From: Pseudomonadota bacterium
GTDB taxonomy: Bacteria; Pseudomonadota; Alphaproteobacteria; Rhizobiales; Xanthobacteraceae
Reading direction: 5' to 3'
Length of the DNA stretch: 6,985 nucleotides
Assembly (NCBI GenBank): GCA_023392205.1
Contig: JAEVZN010000072.1
Location: 1 to 6,985, forward strand
Below, piece after piece: positions 1-5,521 of this stretch. The first letter of the stretch is position 1. Each line of letters begins with the position of its first letter. Under the pieces are notes generated by a model, which saw only the letters and a program-made list of their open reading frames with translations, searched no databases and was not told the origin of the DNA. The position numbers and the translations under genes were made by a program.

Positions 1-800
1 CCCAATGAGCGCTTCCAAGCCGCATAGGCGAGCGCCATGAAGGCGCCGACCGCGGCCGCCTCACCCGGCGTGAAGATGCCGGCATAGATGCCCCCGATGG
101 TCGCGAACACGATGGTGAACATCGGCGCCGCCTGCACGAGCGTCTTCAGGCGCTGCGTACTTGCCGCCGACGGTGCCGGCGGTCCAAGTTCGGGCTTAAG
201 GCGGGTCCAGATCGCAATCGTCAGGACGAACATGATCGTCATCAACAGGCCAGGCAGAAAGCCCGCCAGCAGCAGCTTGCCGATCGATTCCTCGGTGAGG
301 ATCGCATAGATGATGAACGCGGTACTGGGCGGGATCAGGATGCCGAGCGTCCCGCCCGCAGCGACCGTGCCGGTGGCCAGCCGGTCGTCGTAATTGTAGC
401 GCTTCATTTCCGGCAGGCAGACCCGGCCCATGGTCACCGCCGACGCCACGCTCGATCCCGACAGCGCGGCGAATCCCGCACAGGCGAGAATCGTCGCCGA
501 CGACAGGCCGCCGCGCCAATGCCCGACCCAGGCATAGGCGGCGGCAAACAGGTCGCGCCCCATGCCCGAAACCGCGGCGGCATTGCCGAGCAGCACGAAG
601 AGCGGGATGACCGCGAGTTCGTACACAGCCGAATAGCTGTAGGGATAGGTGCCGAGCATGGCCAGCGCGGGATCGACCCCGTGCAGCACCGCAAAGCCGA
701 CCGATCCGACCGTCAGCATCGCGATACCGATCGGCATCCGCAATGCCAGCAGCAACAGCATAACGATGACGCCGGTCAGGCCGATCATTTCCGACGACAT
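1..800 (-). CDS. dctM: TRAP transporter large permease subunit DctM (3' part beyond left edge)
   Basis: This is the large membrane subunit of a tripartite ATP-independent periplasmic transporter, which moves an organic acid or similar solute across the inner membrane using an ion gradient. The reading frame is open from an ATG at 800 to the left edge, giving 266 residues of a protein usually about 425-440 long, so the C-terminal third lies outside the window. Visible hallmarks are IPLFVLLGN (residues 65-73), GSSVASAVTMG (115-125), GTLGILIPPS (150-159) and GIFTPGEAAAVGA (241-253), with hydrophobic segments around 7-37, 62-78, 101-120, 150-168 and 176-198. The start overlaps the dctQ stop in TAATG, which suggests translational coupling, and AAGGA lies 9 nt upstream. 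The family is very secure. The substrate cannot be read from this subunit. Confidence 0.95.
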   Translation of the reverse strand, partial: MSSEMIGLTGVIVMLLLLALRMPIGIAMLTVGSVGFAVLHGVDPALAMLGTYPYSYSAVYELAVIPLFVLLGNAAAVSGMGRDLFAAAYAWVGHWRGGLSSATILACAGFAALSGSSVASAVTMGRVCLPEMKRYNYDDRLATGTVAAGGTLGILIPPSTAFIIYAILTEESIGKLLLAGFLPGLLMTIMFVLTIAIWTRLKPELGPPAPSAASTQRLKTLVQAAPMFTIVFATIGGIYAGIFTPGEAAAVGAFMALAYAAWKRSL

Positions 801-1282
801 TACGATTGATCCTTGGCGGGCTTGCGACGCAGAGCCTGCACGGCCTGGATCAGCAGTACAATCGACAGCATTGCCGCGCCGAAAGCGACAGTGAAGCGGA
901 AAGGATAATGCGGCCAGCGCAGCATGTTGCTGAACTGGCCGAAGGTCGCCATCGTCTCGAGCGTTGCGCGCCAGGCGATGATCGCGAACAGCACCGCGCC
1001 GATCAGCGCCAGCAAGGCGGGAAGAAAGCGCAGCGATGGCCGGTCGAGCCATTTCTCGAACACGTCGACCGAGATATGGCTGCCCATCCATCCGGCATAG
1101 GCGATGGCGAGGAAGACGATCACCGCCATCGCAAATTCGGTGAATTCAAAGACGCTGCGAAGCGGCGCATTGAACAGATAGCGCAGCACAACGTCGGTCA
1201 CCGTGAACAACATCAGCAGCAGAAGCACGACGCCCGCGCACAGCGCGAGCAGCCGCAGGAAACGGTCAAAGAGATTCAGCAT
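800..1282 (-). CDS. dctQ: TRAP transporter small permease subunit DctQ
   Basis: This is the small membrane subunit that pairs with DctM in the TRAP translocation unit. The 160 residues fit the family, with four predicted membrane helices at about 11-35, 47-67, 87-106 and 129-151. The conserved early segment DVVLRYLFNAP (30-40) is typical of DctQ, where an aromatic or basic residue pair follows the first helix. The tail is short and polar (RRKPAKDQS). An AGGG Shine-Dalgarno element lies 6 nt before the ATG. The gene sits between dctP (55-bp gap) and dctM (one-base overlap, TAATG), the usual P-Q-M order of TRAP operons. The identity rests on topology, length and position, because DctQ proteins diverge strongly in sequence. 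Confidence 0.93.
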   Translation of the reverse strand: MLNLFDRFLRLLALCAGVVLLLLMLFTVTDVVLRYLFNAPLRSVFEFTEFAMAVIVFLAIAYAGWMGSHISVDVFEKWLDRPSLRFLPALLALIGAVLFAIIAWRATLETMATFGQFSNMLRWPHYPFRFTVAFGAAMLSIVLLIQAVQALRRKPAKDQS

Positions 1283-1316
1283 TTCTGGCCCTGGACCGTT
1301 TCCCGCTCTTCGATGT

Positions 1317-1337
1317 TCCGGCTGTCTCTGTGCCGGA
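1317..1337 (-). promoter_or_regulatory. Intergenic hairpin directly after dctP
   Basis: A perfect 6-bp GC-rich inverted repeat (TCCGGC at 1317-1322, GCCGGA at 1332-1337) with a 9-nt loop begins one base after the dctP stop codon and ends before the dctQ ribosome binding site. No U-run follows, so it is not a standard terminator. In ABC and TRAP operons, such hairpins after the binding-protein gene often protect its 3' end from exonucleases, so that more binding protein than membrane subunit is made. That role is inferred here. Confidence 0.5.
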
Positions 1338-2348
1338 TCAACTGACGAGGTTATAGGCCTTGATCAGCGCGGTGCCGGGCAGACCCTTCTTGTCGTTGTC
1401 CTCCGCGGTCTTCTTGATCAGCGGCTGGAACACCTCCACCCAGCGCTTGTGCTCGGCGGCCGGCAATTCATACAGTTCACGCTGGCTCTTGGCCTGGGCG
1501 ATTGCCTCCTGGTTTTTCTTGTCGTAGCTGCGCGCTCCGCCAAGGCTCATTTCGAGGCCCGTGGTGTCGTCGATCAGCTTCTTCATGTCGGCCGGCAGAC
1601 CTTCATAGCGCTTGCGGTTCATCGCAACGATGAATGGCGAACGGCCGAGCGGCGCGTTGGTGGTGAGATGCTTGACCACCTCGAGCAGCTTGAAGTCGAG
1701 CATGGCCGAGAGCGGGATCATGGTGGCATCGATCACGCCACGTTCCAGCGAATTGTAGATCTGCGTCACCGGCATGCTGACCGGAATGGCGCCGAGCGCC
1801 TCAAGCTGCGCGGATTGCGCGGCCGACGGCGTGCGGATGCGCATGCCCTTCATGTCTTCCAGCGTGCGCACCGGCTTTTCGCGGCTCATGATGCCGGCCG
1901 TGTCAGAATTCCACAGCATCAGCACCTTGGCGGCTTCGAGCTCCTTGTCGAAGAACTTCATGTTCGCCCAGAGCTTGCGGGTGCCGTCTTCGGCGCTGTC
2001 GGCGGTGCCGGGCAACTCCGTCATCGACAGCATCGGGAAGTCGCCGGACGTATAGCCGGGCAATGTGAACACGATGTCGGCAATGCCCGTCACCATCTGC
2101 CGGTACAATTCGGGTGCCTTGCCGCCGAGCTGCATCGAGGGAAACAGGCGCACGGTCATCTTGCCGCCGCTCTTGGTGTCGATTTCTTTCGCCCAGGGCG
2201 TGATCGGATTGACCCAGATGGAATGGGTCGGCGGCACGAAGCTTGCGAGCTTCAGCTCTTCGGCGGCAAAGGCGCCGGACATGGGCAACGTGGTGGCGGC
2301 AGCGGCGGCAGCCGTGCCCTTCAGAAACGTTCGGCGATCTGTGCGCAT
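1338..2348 (-). CDS. dctP: TRAP transporter substrate-binding protein DctP, Tat-exported
   Basis: This is the periplasmic solute-binding protein that captures substrate and delivers it to the DctQM permease. The 336 residues fit the family. The N-terminus carries a twin-arginine signal, RRTFLK at residues 5-10, then an alanine-rich hydrophobic stretch and a likely cleavage after AFA near residue 28, so it is probably exported folded. The mature part shows DctP features: an ASFVPPTHSIWVNPITPW opening (35-52), a G-K-hydrophobic strand (62-70), MKGMRIRTP (167-174) with the arginine that usually contacts the substrate carboxylate at 170 or 172, and the NSLERGVIDA segment (199-208). GGGAGGA lies 6 nt before the ATG. 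It is first in the operon with dctQ and dctM. The substrate is unknown; a monocarboxylate, dicarboxylate or aromatic acid is possible. Confidence 0.95.
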   Translation of the reverse strand: MRTDRRTFLKGTAAAAAATTLPMSGAFAAEELKLASFVPPTHSIWVNPITPWAKEIDTKSGGKMTVRLFPSMQLGGKAPELYRQMVTGIADIVFTLPGYTSGDFPMLSMTELPGTADSAEDGTRKLWANMKFFDKELEAAKVLMLWNSDTAGIMSREKPVRTLEDMKGMRIRTPSAAQSAQLEALGAIPVSMPVTQIYNSLERGVIDATMIPLSAMLDFKLLEVVKHLTTNAPLGRSPFIVAMNRKRYEGLPADMKKLIDDTTGLEMSLGGARSYDKKNQEAIAQAKSQRELYELPAAEHKRWVEVFQPLIKKTAEDNDKKGLPGTALIKAYNLVS

Positions 2349-2354
2349 TGATAA

Positions 2355-2361
2355 TCCTCCC
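2355..2361 (-). promoter_or_regulatory. Strong Shine-Dalgarno of dctP
   Basis: GGGAGGA, read on the minus strand, stands 6 nt before the dctP ATG and fixes that start. With the next two bases it is the exact 9-nt complement of AAUCCUCCC in the putative small RNA at 5321-5329, making it a possible antisense target. Confidence 0.75.
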
Positions 2362-2471
2362 TGGATCTCTGGTGATGGCGCGAGCCTCCGGTTCGGTCCG
2401 GCTTCTTGTCTGCGCTGATGTTGTATTGTCAGTCCGAATCCGACACCTGCTGGCCCGTTGCGATTAGGCGC

Positions 2472-2499
2472 ATGTTATCGGCACGGCCTGCCGCGTCAA
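2472..2499 (-). promoter_or_regulatory. Candidate sigma70-type promoter of the dctPQM operon
   Basis: On the minus strand, TTGACG (2494-2499, five of six consensus bases) is followed after 16 bp by TAACAT (2472-2477, four of six). A start near 2465 would give a leader of about 117 nt before dctP. The rest of 2349-2592 holds no gene and no other clear signal apart from the hairpin at 2553-2576. Promoter matches of this kind arise by chance, so the call is moderate. Confidence 0.4.
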
Positions 2500-2552
2500 T
2501 TGGACATCGGCCCACATCTTGTGGCGCAAACAGCCGCATATCGTTCAACAGG

Positions 2553-2576
2553 ATCGCAATGCACGCGCCGTGCGAT
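2553..2576 (-). repeat. Hairpin downstream of the lrp stop
   Basis: ATCGCA (2553-2558) and TGCGAT (2571-2576) form a 6-bp stem, and a nested alternative pairs GCACG (2561-2565) with CGTGC (2569-2573). It lies 16 nt past the end of lrp, between lrp and the dctP promoter candidate. No T-tract follows on the minus strand, so intrinsic termination is not supported. It may act as an mRNA end stabiliser or have no function. Confidence 0.3.
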
Positions 2577-2592
2577 GGGACCTCGCCCGCAA

Positions 2593-3069
2593 TCAGCTCG
2601 GCTCGGCATCAATCGGCACCGCCGGCATGTCCTTGGACACGCGCAACACCAGCGATGTTTTGACATTGCGAACATGCGGGGCAGCGGTGAGATCGCTGAC
2701 AAAGGCCTGAAAGGTCTTCAGGTCGGGCGCAACGCATTTCAGGATGAAATCGACTTCCCCGGAAAGCATCCAGCATTCCCGGACGAATGGCTGGCCGCGG
2801 ACGAAGCTCTCGAAATCGGCGAGATCGGTTTCCGCCTGGCTGGACAGATGAACGAGCGCGAACATCGTCACCTCATAGCCGAGCCGCTTCTCGTCCAGCA
2901 GCGCCCGGTAGCCGCGGATATAACCGGCCTCCTCCAGCGCCCGCACCCGGCGCAGGCATGGCGGCGCGGAAATGCCGACCCGCTTGGCCAATTCCACATT
3001 GGTCATGCGGCCATCGGCTTGCAATTCCGCAAGAATTTTCCAGTCTATGGCATCGAGCCGGGCCAGCAT
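2593..3069 (-). CDS. lrp: Lrp/AsnC-family transcriptional regulator
   Basis: This is a DNA-binding regulator of the leucine-responsive / feast-famine family, usually sensing an amino acid and binding DNA as dimers of dimers or octamers. Its 158 residues match the family. An N-terminal winged helix-turn-helix covers about residues 5-55, with the typical LAKRVGISAPPCLRRVRALEEAGYI run (28-52). A ligand-binding RAM domain covers about 63-146, with GEVDFIL (104-110) at the usual effector-site strand. GGAGG lies 5 nt before the ATG. The gene is divergent from trxB across a 224-bp gap, and this arrangement resembles lrp3 next to trxB in Sinorhizobium as I remember it. It could regulate itself, trxB or the TRAP operon. 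The ligand and regulon cannot be deduced. Confidence 0.95.
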   Translation of the reverse strand: MLARLDAIDWKILAELQADGRMTNVELAKRVGISAPPCLRRVRALEEAGYIRGYRALLDEKRLGYEVTMFALVHLSSQAETDLADFESFVRGQPFVRECWMLSGEVDFILKCVAPDLKTFQAFVSDLTAAPHVRNVKTSLVLRVSKDMPAVPIDAEPS

Positions 3070-3140
3070 CGCATCCTCCAGGCGGCCGGACGATACCGGA
3101 AACCTCCACAGGACGCGAAATAAAATTGCGCGGCGGCCCT

Positions 3141-3178
3141 CCGTGAGCGACGTCCATTGCGTAGCGCACAGCTCACGG
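3141..3178. repeat. Inverted repeat CCGTGAGC / GCTCACGG
   Basis: This is a perfect 8-bp inverted repeat (3141-3148 and 3171-3178) with a 22-bp spacer. Inside it lies a smaller hairpin, TGCG-TAG-CGCA (3158-3168). It sits 72 bp upstream of the lrp start, where an autoregulatory operator would be expected. Lrp sites are usually more degenerate, so the binding protein is unknown. Confidence 0.45.
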
Positions 3179-3219
3179 GCTTATGGGTTGCGAAACTTGC
3201 ATAGCTCAGCCAAATGCAT

Positions 3220-3240
3220 AAATTCGCGACGCACAAATTT
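3220..3240. promoter_or_regulatory. Candidate LysR-type binding dyad
   Basis: AAATT (3220-3224) and AATTT (3236-3240) form a perfect dyad with an 11-bp spacer, containing the classical LysR motif T-N11-A inside an inverted repeat. It lies about 54 bp before trxB, which is followed by a LysR gene, so control of the trxB-lsrB unit by the LysR product is plausible. The motif is short and the assignment is inferred. Confidence 0.35.
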
Positions 3241-3258
3241 TCTGAAGCCCTCTCTAGA

Positions 3259-3275
3259 GGCCTGTCCAGGCCTGG
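3259..3275 (+). repeat. Overlapping GC palindromes in the trxB leader
   Basis: GGCCTG (3259-3264) and CAGGCC (3267-3272) are inverted, and CCAGGCCTGG (3266-3275) is a perfect 10-bp palindrome overlapping them. They end 6 nt before the AAGGA element of trxB, so alternative stems in the mRNA leader could affect ribosome access. No known riboswitch class is recognised. Confidence 0.35.
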
Positions 3276-3293
3276 CCGATCAAGGATCGTGCG

Positions 3294-4259
3294 ATGAGCA
3301 AGTCCCATCACGCCAAGGTTGTCATCATCGGGTCCGGCCCGGCCGGCTATACCGCGGCCGTGTATGCCGCGCGGGCCATGCTGGAGCCGGTCCTGATCCA
3401 GGGCTATCAGCCGGGCGGGCAACTCACCATCACCACCGATGTGGAGAATTATCCGGGTTTTGCCGACGTCATCCAGGGCCCGTGGCTGATGGAACAGATG
3501 CAGAAGCAGGCCGAGCATGTCGGCACCCGCATCGTTACCGATCACGTCAACGACCTCGACACATCGCAGCGGCCGTTCCGCCTGACCTGCGATTCCGGCG
3601 ACATCTATCTGGCCGACACCGTGATCCTCGCCACTGGCGCCCAGGCTCGCTGGCTCGGCATGCCTTTCGAGGAGAAATACAAGGGCTTCGGCGTCTCGGC
3701 CTGCGCGACCTGCGACGGCTTCTTCTATCGTGGCAAGGAAGTGATCGTTGTCGGCGGCGGCAATACTGCCGTCGAGGAGGCTTTGTTCCTGACCAATTTC
3801 GCGACCAAGGTCACGCTGGTGCATCGCCGCGATACGTTGCGGGCCGAACGCATCCTACAGGACCGCTTGTTCAAGAATCCGAAGATCGAAGTCATCTGGG
3901 ACAGTGCCGTGGACGATCTCGACGGCACCGAGCAGCCGACCAAGGTGACCAAAGCGCGAATCCGCAACCTCAAGACCGGCGCCGTGACCGAACGCCATGT
4001 TGACGGCGTGTTCATCGCCATCGGGCATACGCCCTCGACCGAACTTGTCCAGGGCAAAGTGGAGATGAAACCGTCGGGCTATGTGGCGACCGCGCCCTAT
4101 TCGACCGCAACTTCGGTGCCCGGCCTGTTTGCCGCGGGCGATGTGACCGACGACATCTACCGGCAGGCGGTCACGGCCGCCGGCCAGGGCTGCATGGCTG
4201 CTCTCGAAGCAGAACGATTCATCGCCGCTCATGCGCAGACGCGCGTGGCAGCGGAATAG
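3294..4259 (+). CDS. trxB: Thioredoxin-disulfide reductase TrxB
   Basis: This is the cytoplasmic flavoenzyme that passes electrons from NADPH through FAD and a redox-active disulfide to thioredoxin, supplying ribonucleotide reductase and peroxide and disulfide repair. The 321 residues are the normal length of the low-molecular-weight type. The FAD-binding motif GSGPAG is at 13-18. The PGGQLTITTDVENYPGF segment is at 40-56. The active-site pair is C137 and C140 in CATCDG. The NADPH-binding loop GGGNTA is at 154-159, HRRD (177-180) contacts the NADP phosphate, and the second FAD motif AAGDV (280-284) is followed by RQAVTAAGQG (290-299). AAGGA lies 7 nt before the ATG. It is divergent from lrp and probably co-transcribed with the LysR gene that follows. 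All key residues are present, so it should be active. Confidence 0.98.
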   Translation: MSKSHHAKVVIIGSGPAGYTAAVYAARAMLEPVLIQGYQPGGQLTITTDVENYPGFADVIQGPWLMEQMQKQAEHVGTRIVTDHVNDLDTSQRPFRLTCDSGDIYLADTVILATGAQARWLGMPFEEKYKGFGVSACATCDGFFYRGKEVIVVGGGNTAVEEALFLTNFATKVTLVHRRDTLRAERILQDRLFKNPKIEVIWDSAVDDLDGTEQPTKVTKARIRNLKTGAVTERHVDGVFIAIGHTPSTELVQGKVEMKPSGYVATAPYSTATSVPGLFAAGDVTDDIYRQAVTAAGQGCMAALEAERFIAAHAQTRVAAE

Positions 4260-4297
4260 GCGGTGCCAAGGTGCTCCAGCAACGATCGCGATTTTCG

Positions 4298-5200
4298 ATG
4301 ACATCGATGGACTGGGACAAGCTGAAGGTGTTTCACGCCGCAGCGGAAGCCGGCAGCTTCACGCATGCGGGCGAACAGCTCGGCCTGTCGCAATCGGCCG
4401 TCTCGCGTCAGGTCAGTGCGCTCGAACAGGCGCTGAACGTGGCGCTGTTTCATCGCCATGCGCGGGGCCTGATCCTCACCGAACAGGGCGAGTTGTTGTA
4501 TCGCACCGCGCATGAAGTGTTCATGAAGCTGGAATCGGCGCGCGCGAAACTCACCGACAGCCGCGAACGACCCAATGGCGATCTTCGGGTGACGACCACC
4601 GTCGGTCTCGGCACGCATTGGCTGACGCCCAAGCTCGGCGAATTCATCGATCTGTATCCCGACATTCGCATCTCGCTGATCACCACTGACGAGGAACTCG
4701 ATCTTGCCATGCGCGAGGCCGATGTGGCGATCCGCCTGCGCATTCCGACCCAACCGGACCTGATTCAGCGCAAGCTGTTCTCGGTGCATTTCCACGCCTA
4801 TGCCTCGCCGGAATATCTCAAGCGCTTCGGCACACCGGGCAAGATCGAGGATCTCGACAATCACCGCATCATGCTGTTGGGCGGCGGACATATCCCAACC
4901 TTCCTGCAGAACAGGAGCTGGCCGCTCGAAGTGGGCCGCGAAGGCAAACAGCCGCGCACGCCGGTGCTGATGGTCAACAATATTCTGGCGTTGCTGCGCG
5001 CCTGCCAGCAGGGCGTGGGAATCGCCCTACTTCCCGATTACCTGATCGAGGAGAATAGCGGTCTGGTGCAATTGCTTGCACATACCGACGCAATCTCGCT
5101 CGATGCGTATTTCGTCTATCCGGAAGAACTGAAATCGGTGGCGCGTGTGCAGGTGTTCCGCGACTTCCTGGTGTCCAAGGCGCAGCGCTGGACATTCTGA
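4298..5200 (+). CDS. lsrB: LysR-family regulator, LsrB / VtlR type
   Basis: This is a LysR transcription factor. An N-terminal winged helix-turn-helix (about residues 4-62 from this start) contains the segment FTHAGEQLGLSQSAVSRQVS (21-40), and a substrate-binding-like effector domain runs from about 95 to the end. The opening MDWDKLKVFHAAAEAGSF and the FHRHARGLILTEQG run match my memory of rhizobial LsrB (Sinorhizobium) and VtlR (Brucella, Agrobacterium), which control oxidative stress, surface polysaccharide and AbcR small RNA genes. Three in-frame starts are possible: GTG 4271, ATG 4298 and ATG 4307. None has a good Shine-Dalgarno. I chose 4298 because the family begins close to MDWDK; this gives 300 residues. 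It follows trxB by 38 bp, or 11 bp if the GTG is used, so an operon is likely. Only one cysteine is present (residue 236), in LLRACQQGVG. Confidence 0.9.
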   Translation: MTSMDWDKLKVFHAAAEAGSFTHAGEQLGLSQSAVSRQVSALEQALNVALFHRHARGLILTEQGELLYRTAHEVFMKLESARAKLTDSRERPNGDLRVTTTVGLGTHWLTPKLGEFIDLYPDIRISLITTDEELDLAMREADVAIRLRIPTQPDLIQRKLFSVHFHAYASPEYLKRFGTPGKIEDLDNHRIMLLGGGHIPTFLQNRSWPLEVGREGKQPRTPVLMVNNILALLRACQQGVGIALLPDYLIEENSGLVQLLAHTDAISLDAYFVYPEELKSVARVQVFRDFLVSKAQRWTF

Positions 5201-5265
5201 CGTACCGGCCTGCGGAACCCTTGCAGACTTGCGGTTGATGCATGGCTGACCAACGGGCAGGTAGC

Positions 5266-5294
5266 TTGCCGGCCGGTTCTTGCAAACACATAAT
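5266..5294 (+). promoter_or_regulatory. Candidate promoter of the putative small RNA
   Basis: TTGCCG (5266-5271, four of six consensus bases) and CATAAT (5289-5294, five of six) are separated by exactly 17 bp, a good sigma70 arrangement. It lies 66 bp past the LysR stop and predicts a transcript start near 5301. An inverted GTTG-N13-CAAC (5234-5254) is centred about 57 bp before that start, where LysR activators often bind. Confidence 0.5.
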
Positions 5295-5300
5295 TATTCA

Positions 5301-5436
5301 ACTGAATGCGATGGGTCCTGAATCCTCCCAGATCGCGATGCGTCGCAGTCAGTGATTCCCCTCTGGAAGGTGATGCCGGCATTCCCGCGCCGGCACTACT
5401 CTCAACCGGGCCGCTCCCTCGCGGTCCGGTTTTTTT
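5301..5436 (+). ncRNA. Putative trans-acting small RNA, AbcR / alpha-r15-like
   Basis: The predicted transcript is about 136 nt, from the promoter candidate to a strong intrinsic terminator, with no coding ORF of note. Stems seen in order: TGCGAT/ATCGCG with an inner TGGG/CCCA (about 5307-5337); TTCC/GGAA (5356-5368) with loop CCTCT; TGCCGGC/GCCGGCA (5374-5395) with an 8-nt loop ATTCCCGC; and the terminator. Exposed C-rich stretches (UCCUCCC at 5323-5329, CCCCUCU at 5358-5364) are anti-Shine-Dalgarno motifs, the mark of Hfq-dependent AbcR RNAs that repress transporter mRNAs. In Sinorhizobium and Agrobacterium, AbcR1 and AbcR2 lie beside the lsrB/vtlR gene, from memory, and the position here matches. 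Only one copy is seen. Alternatives are a long lsrB 3' UTR or an unrelated sRNA. The 5' end is uncertain. Confidence 0.6.
5404..5436 (+). terminator. Rho-independent terminator
   Basis: An 11-bp stem (5404-5414 with 5421-5431, one G-T wobble), a 6-nt loop TCCCTC and a run of seven T (5430-5436) make a textbook intrinsic terminator. It would end the putative small RNA and any readthrough from trxB-lsrB. Confidence 0.92.
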
Positions 5437-5469
5437 CTTGCGTGGGGGCGGCTGCGAAACTGCGTCCGC

Positions 5470-5498
5470 TTGCAAGCTGCGGGTTCCAGCGATCTAAT
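5470..5498 (+). promoter_or_regulatory. Candidate promoter of the exported ridA
   Basis: TTGCAA (5470-5475, four of six) and TCTAAT (5493-5498, five of six) are spaced by 17 bp, giving a predicted start near 5505 and a leader of about 74 nt. It lies just downstream of the terminator at 5436, as expected for an independent unit. The -35 box is part of the palindrome GCTTGCAAGC (5468-5477). Confidence 0.5.
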
Positions 5499-5505
5499 TT
5501 GGCGT

Positions 5506-5521
5506 GCCCGGTCAGCCGGGC
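5506..5521 (+). promoter_or_regulatory. 5'-terminal hairpin in the ridA leader
   Basis: GCCCGG and CCGGGC form a perfect 6-bp stem with loop TCAG, beginning at or within one base of the predicted ridA transcript start. A stem at the extreme 5' end can protect mRNA from 5' end-dependent decay. No T-tract follows, so it is not a terminator. Confidence 0.4.

Larger units (their letters stand above)
3070..3293. promoter_or_regulatory. Divergent lrp / trxB regulatory region
   Basis: This 224-bp stretch between divergent genes should contain both promoters. It holds a long-spaced inverted repeat (3141-3178), two copies of TGCATA 17 bp apart (3198-3203 and 3215-3220), an AT-rich LysR-type dyad (3220-3240), overlapping GC palindromes (3259-3275) and the trxB ribosome binding site AAGGA (3282-3286), 7 nt before its ATG. 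The best trxB promoter guess is TTGCAT (3197-3202) with TAAATT (3219-3224) at 16-bp spacing, which is weak. I could not find a convincing lrp promoter. Confidence 0.5.

Noticed and set aside
1203..2351. Long plus-strand open frame (382 codons) opposite dctP
   Set aside because: It lies antisense to a clear dctP. Its composition is rich in R, H, G and A, as expected from a complementary GC-rich coding strand, and no family motif is seen.
2553..2576. Intrinsic terminator for lrp
   Set aside because: A stem exists, but no T-tract follows on the minus strand, so it is listed only as a hairpin.
3045..3824. Minus-strand frame of 259 codons across the lrp-trxB gap
   Set aside because: It is antisense to trxB and would cover the divergent promoter region; no domain is recognisable.
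2972..4003. Plus-strand frame of 343 codons overlapping lrp and trxB
   Set aside because: It is an out-of-frame shadow of trxB; the trxB frame has all FAD, CxxC and NADPH motifs.
4229..4891. Minus-strand frame of 220 codons opposite the LysR gene
   Set aside because: It is a complementary shadow of a well-supported LysR protein.
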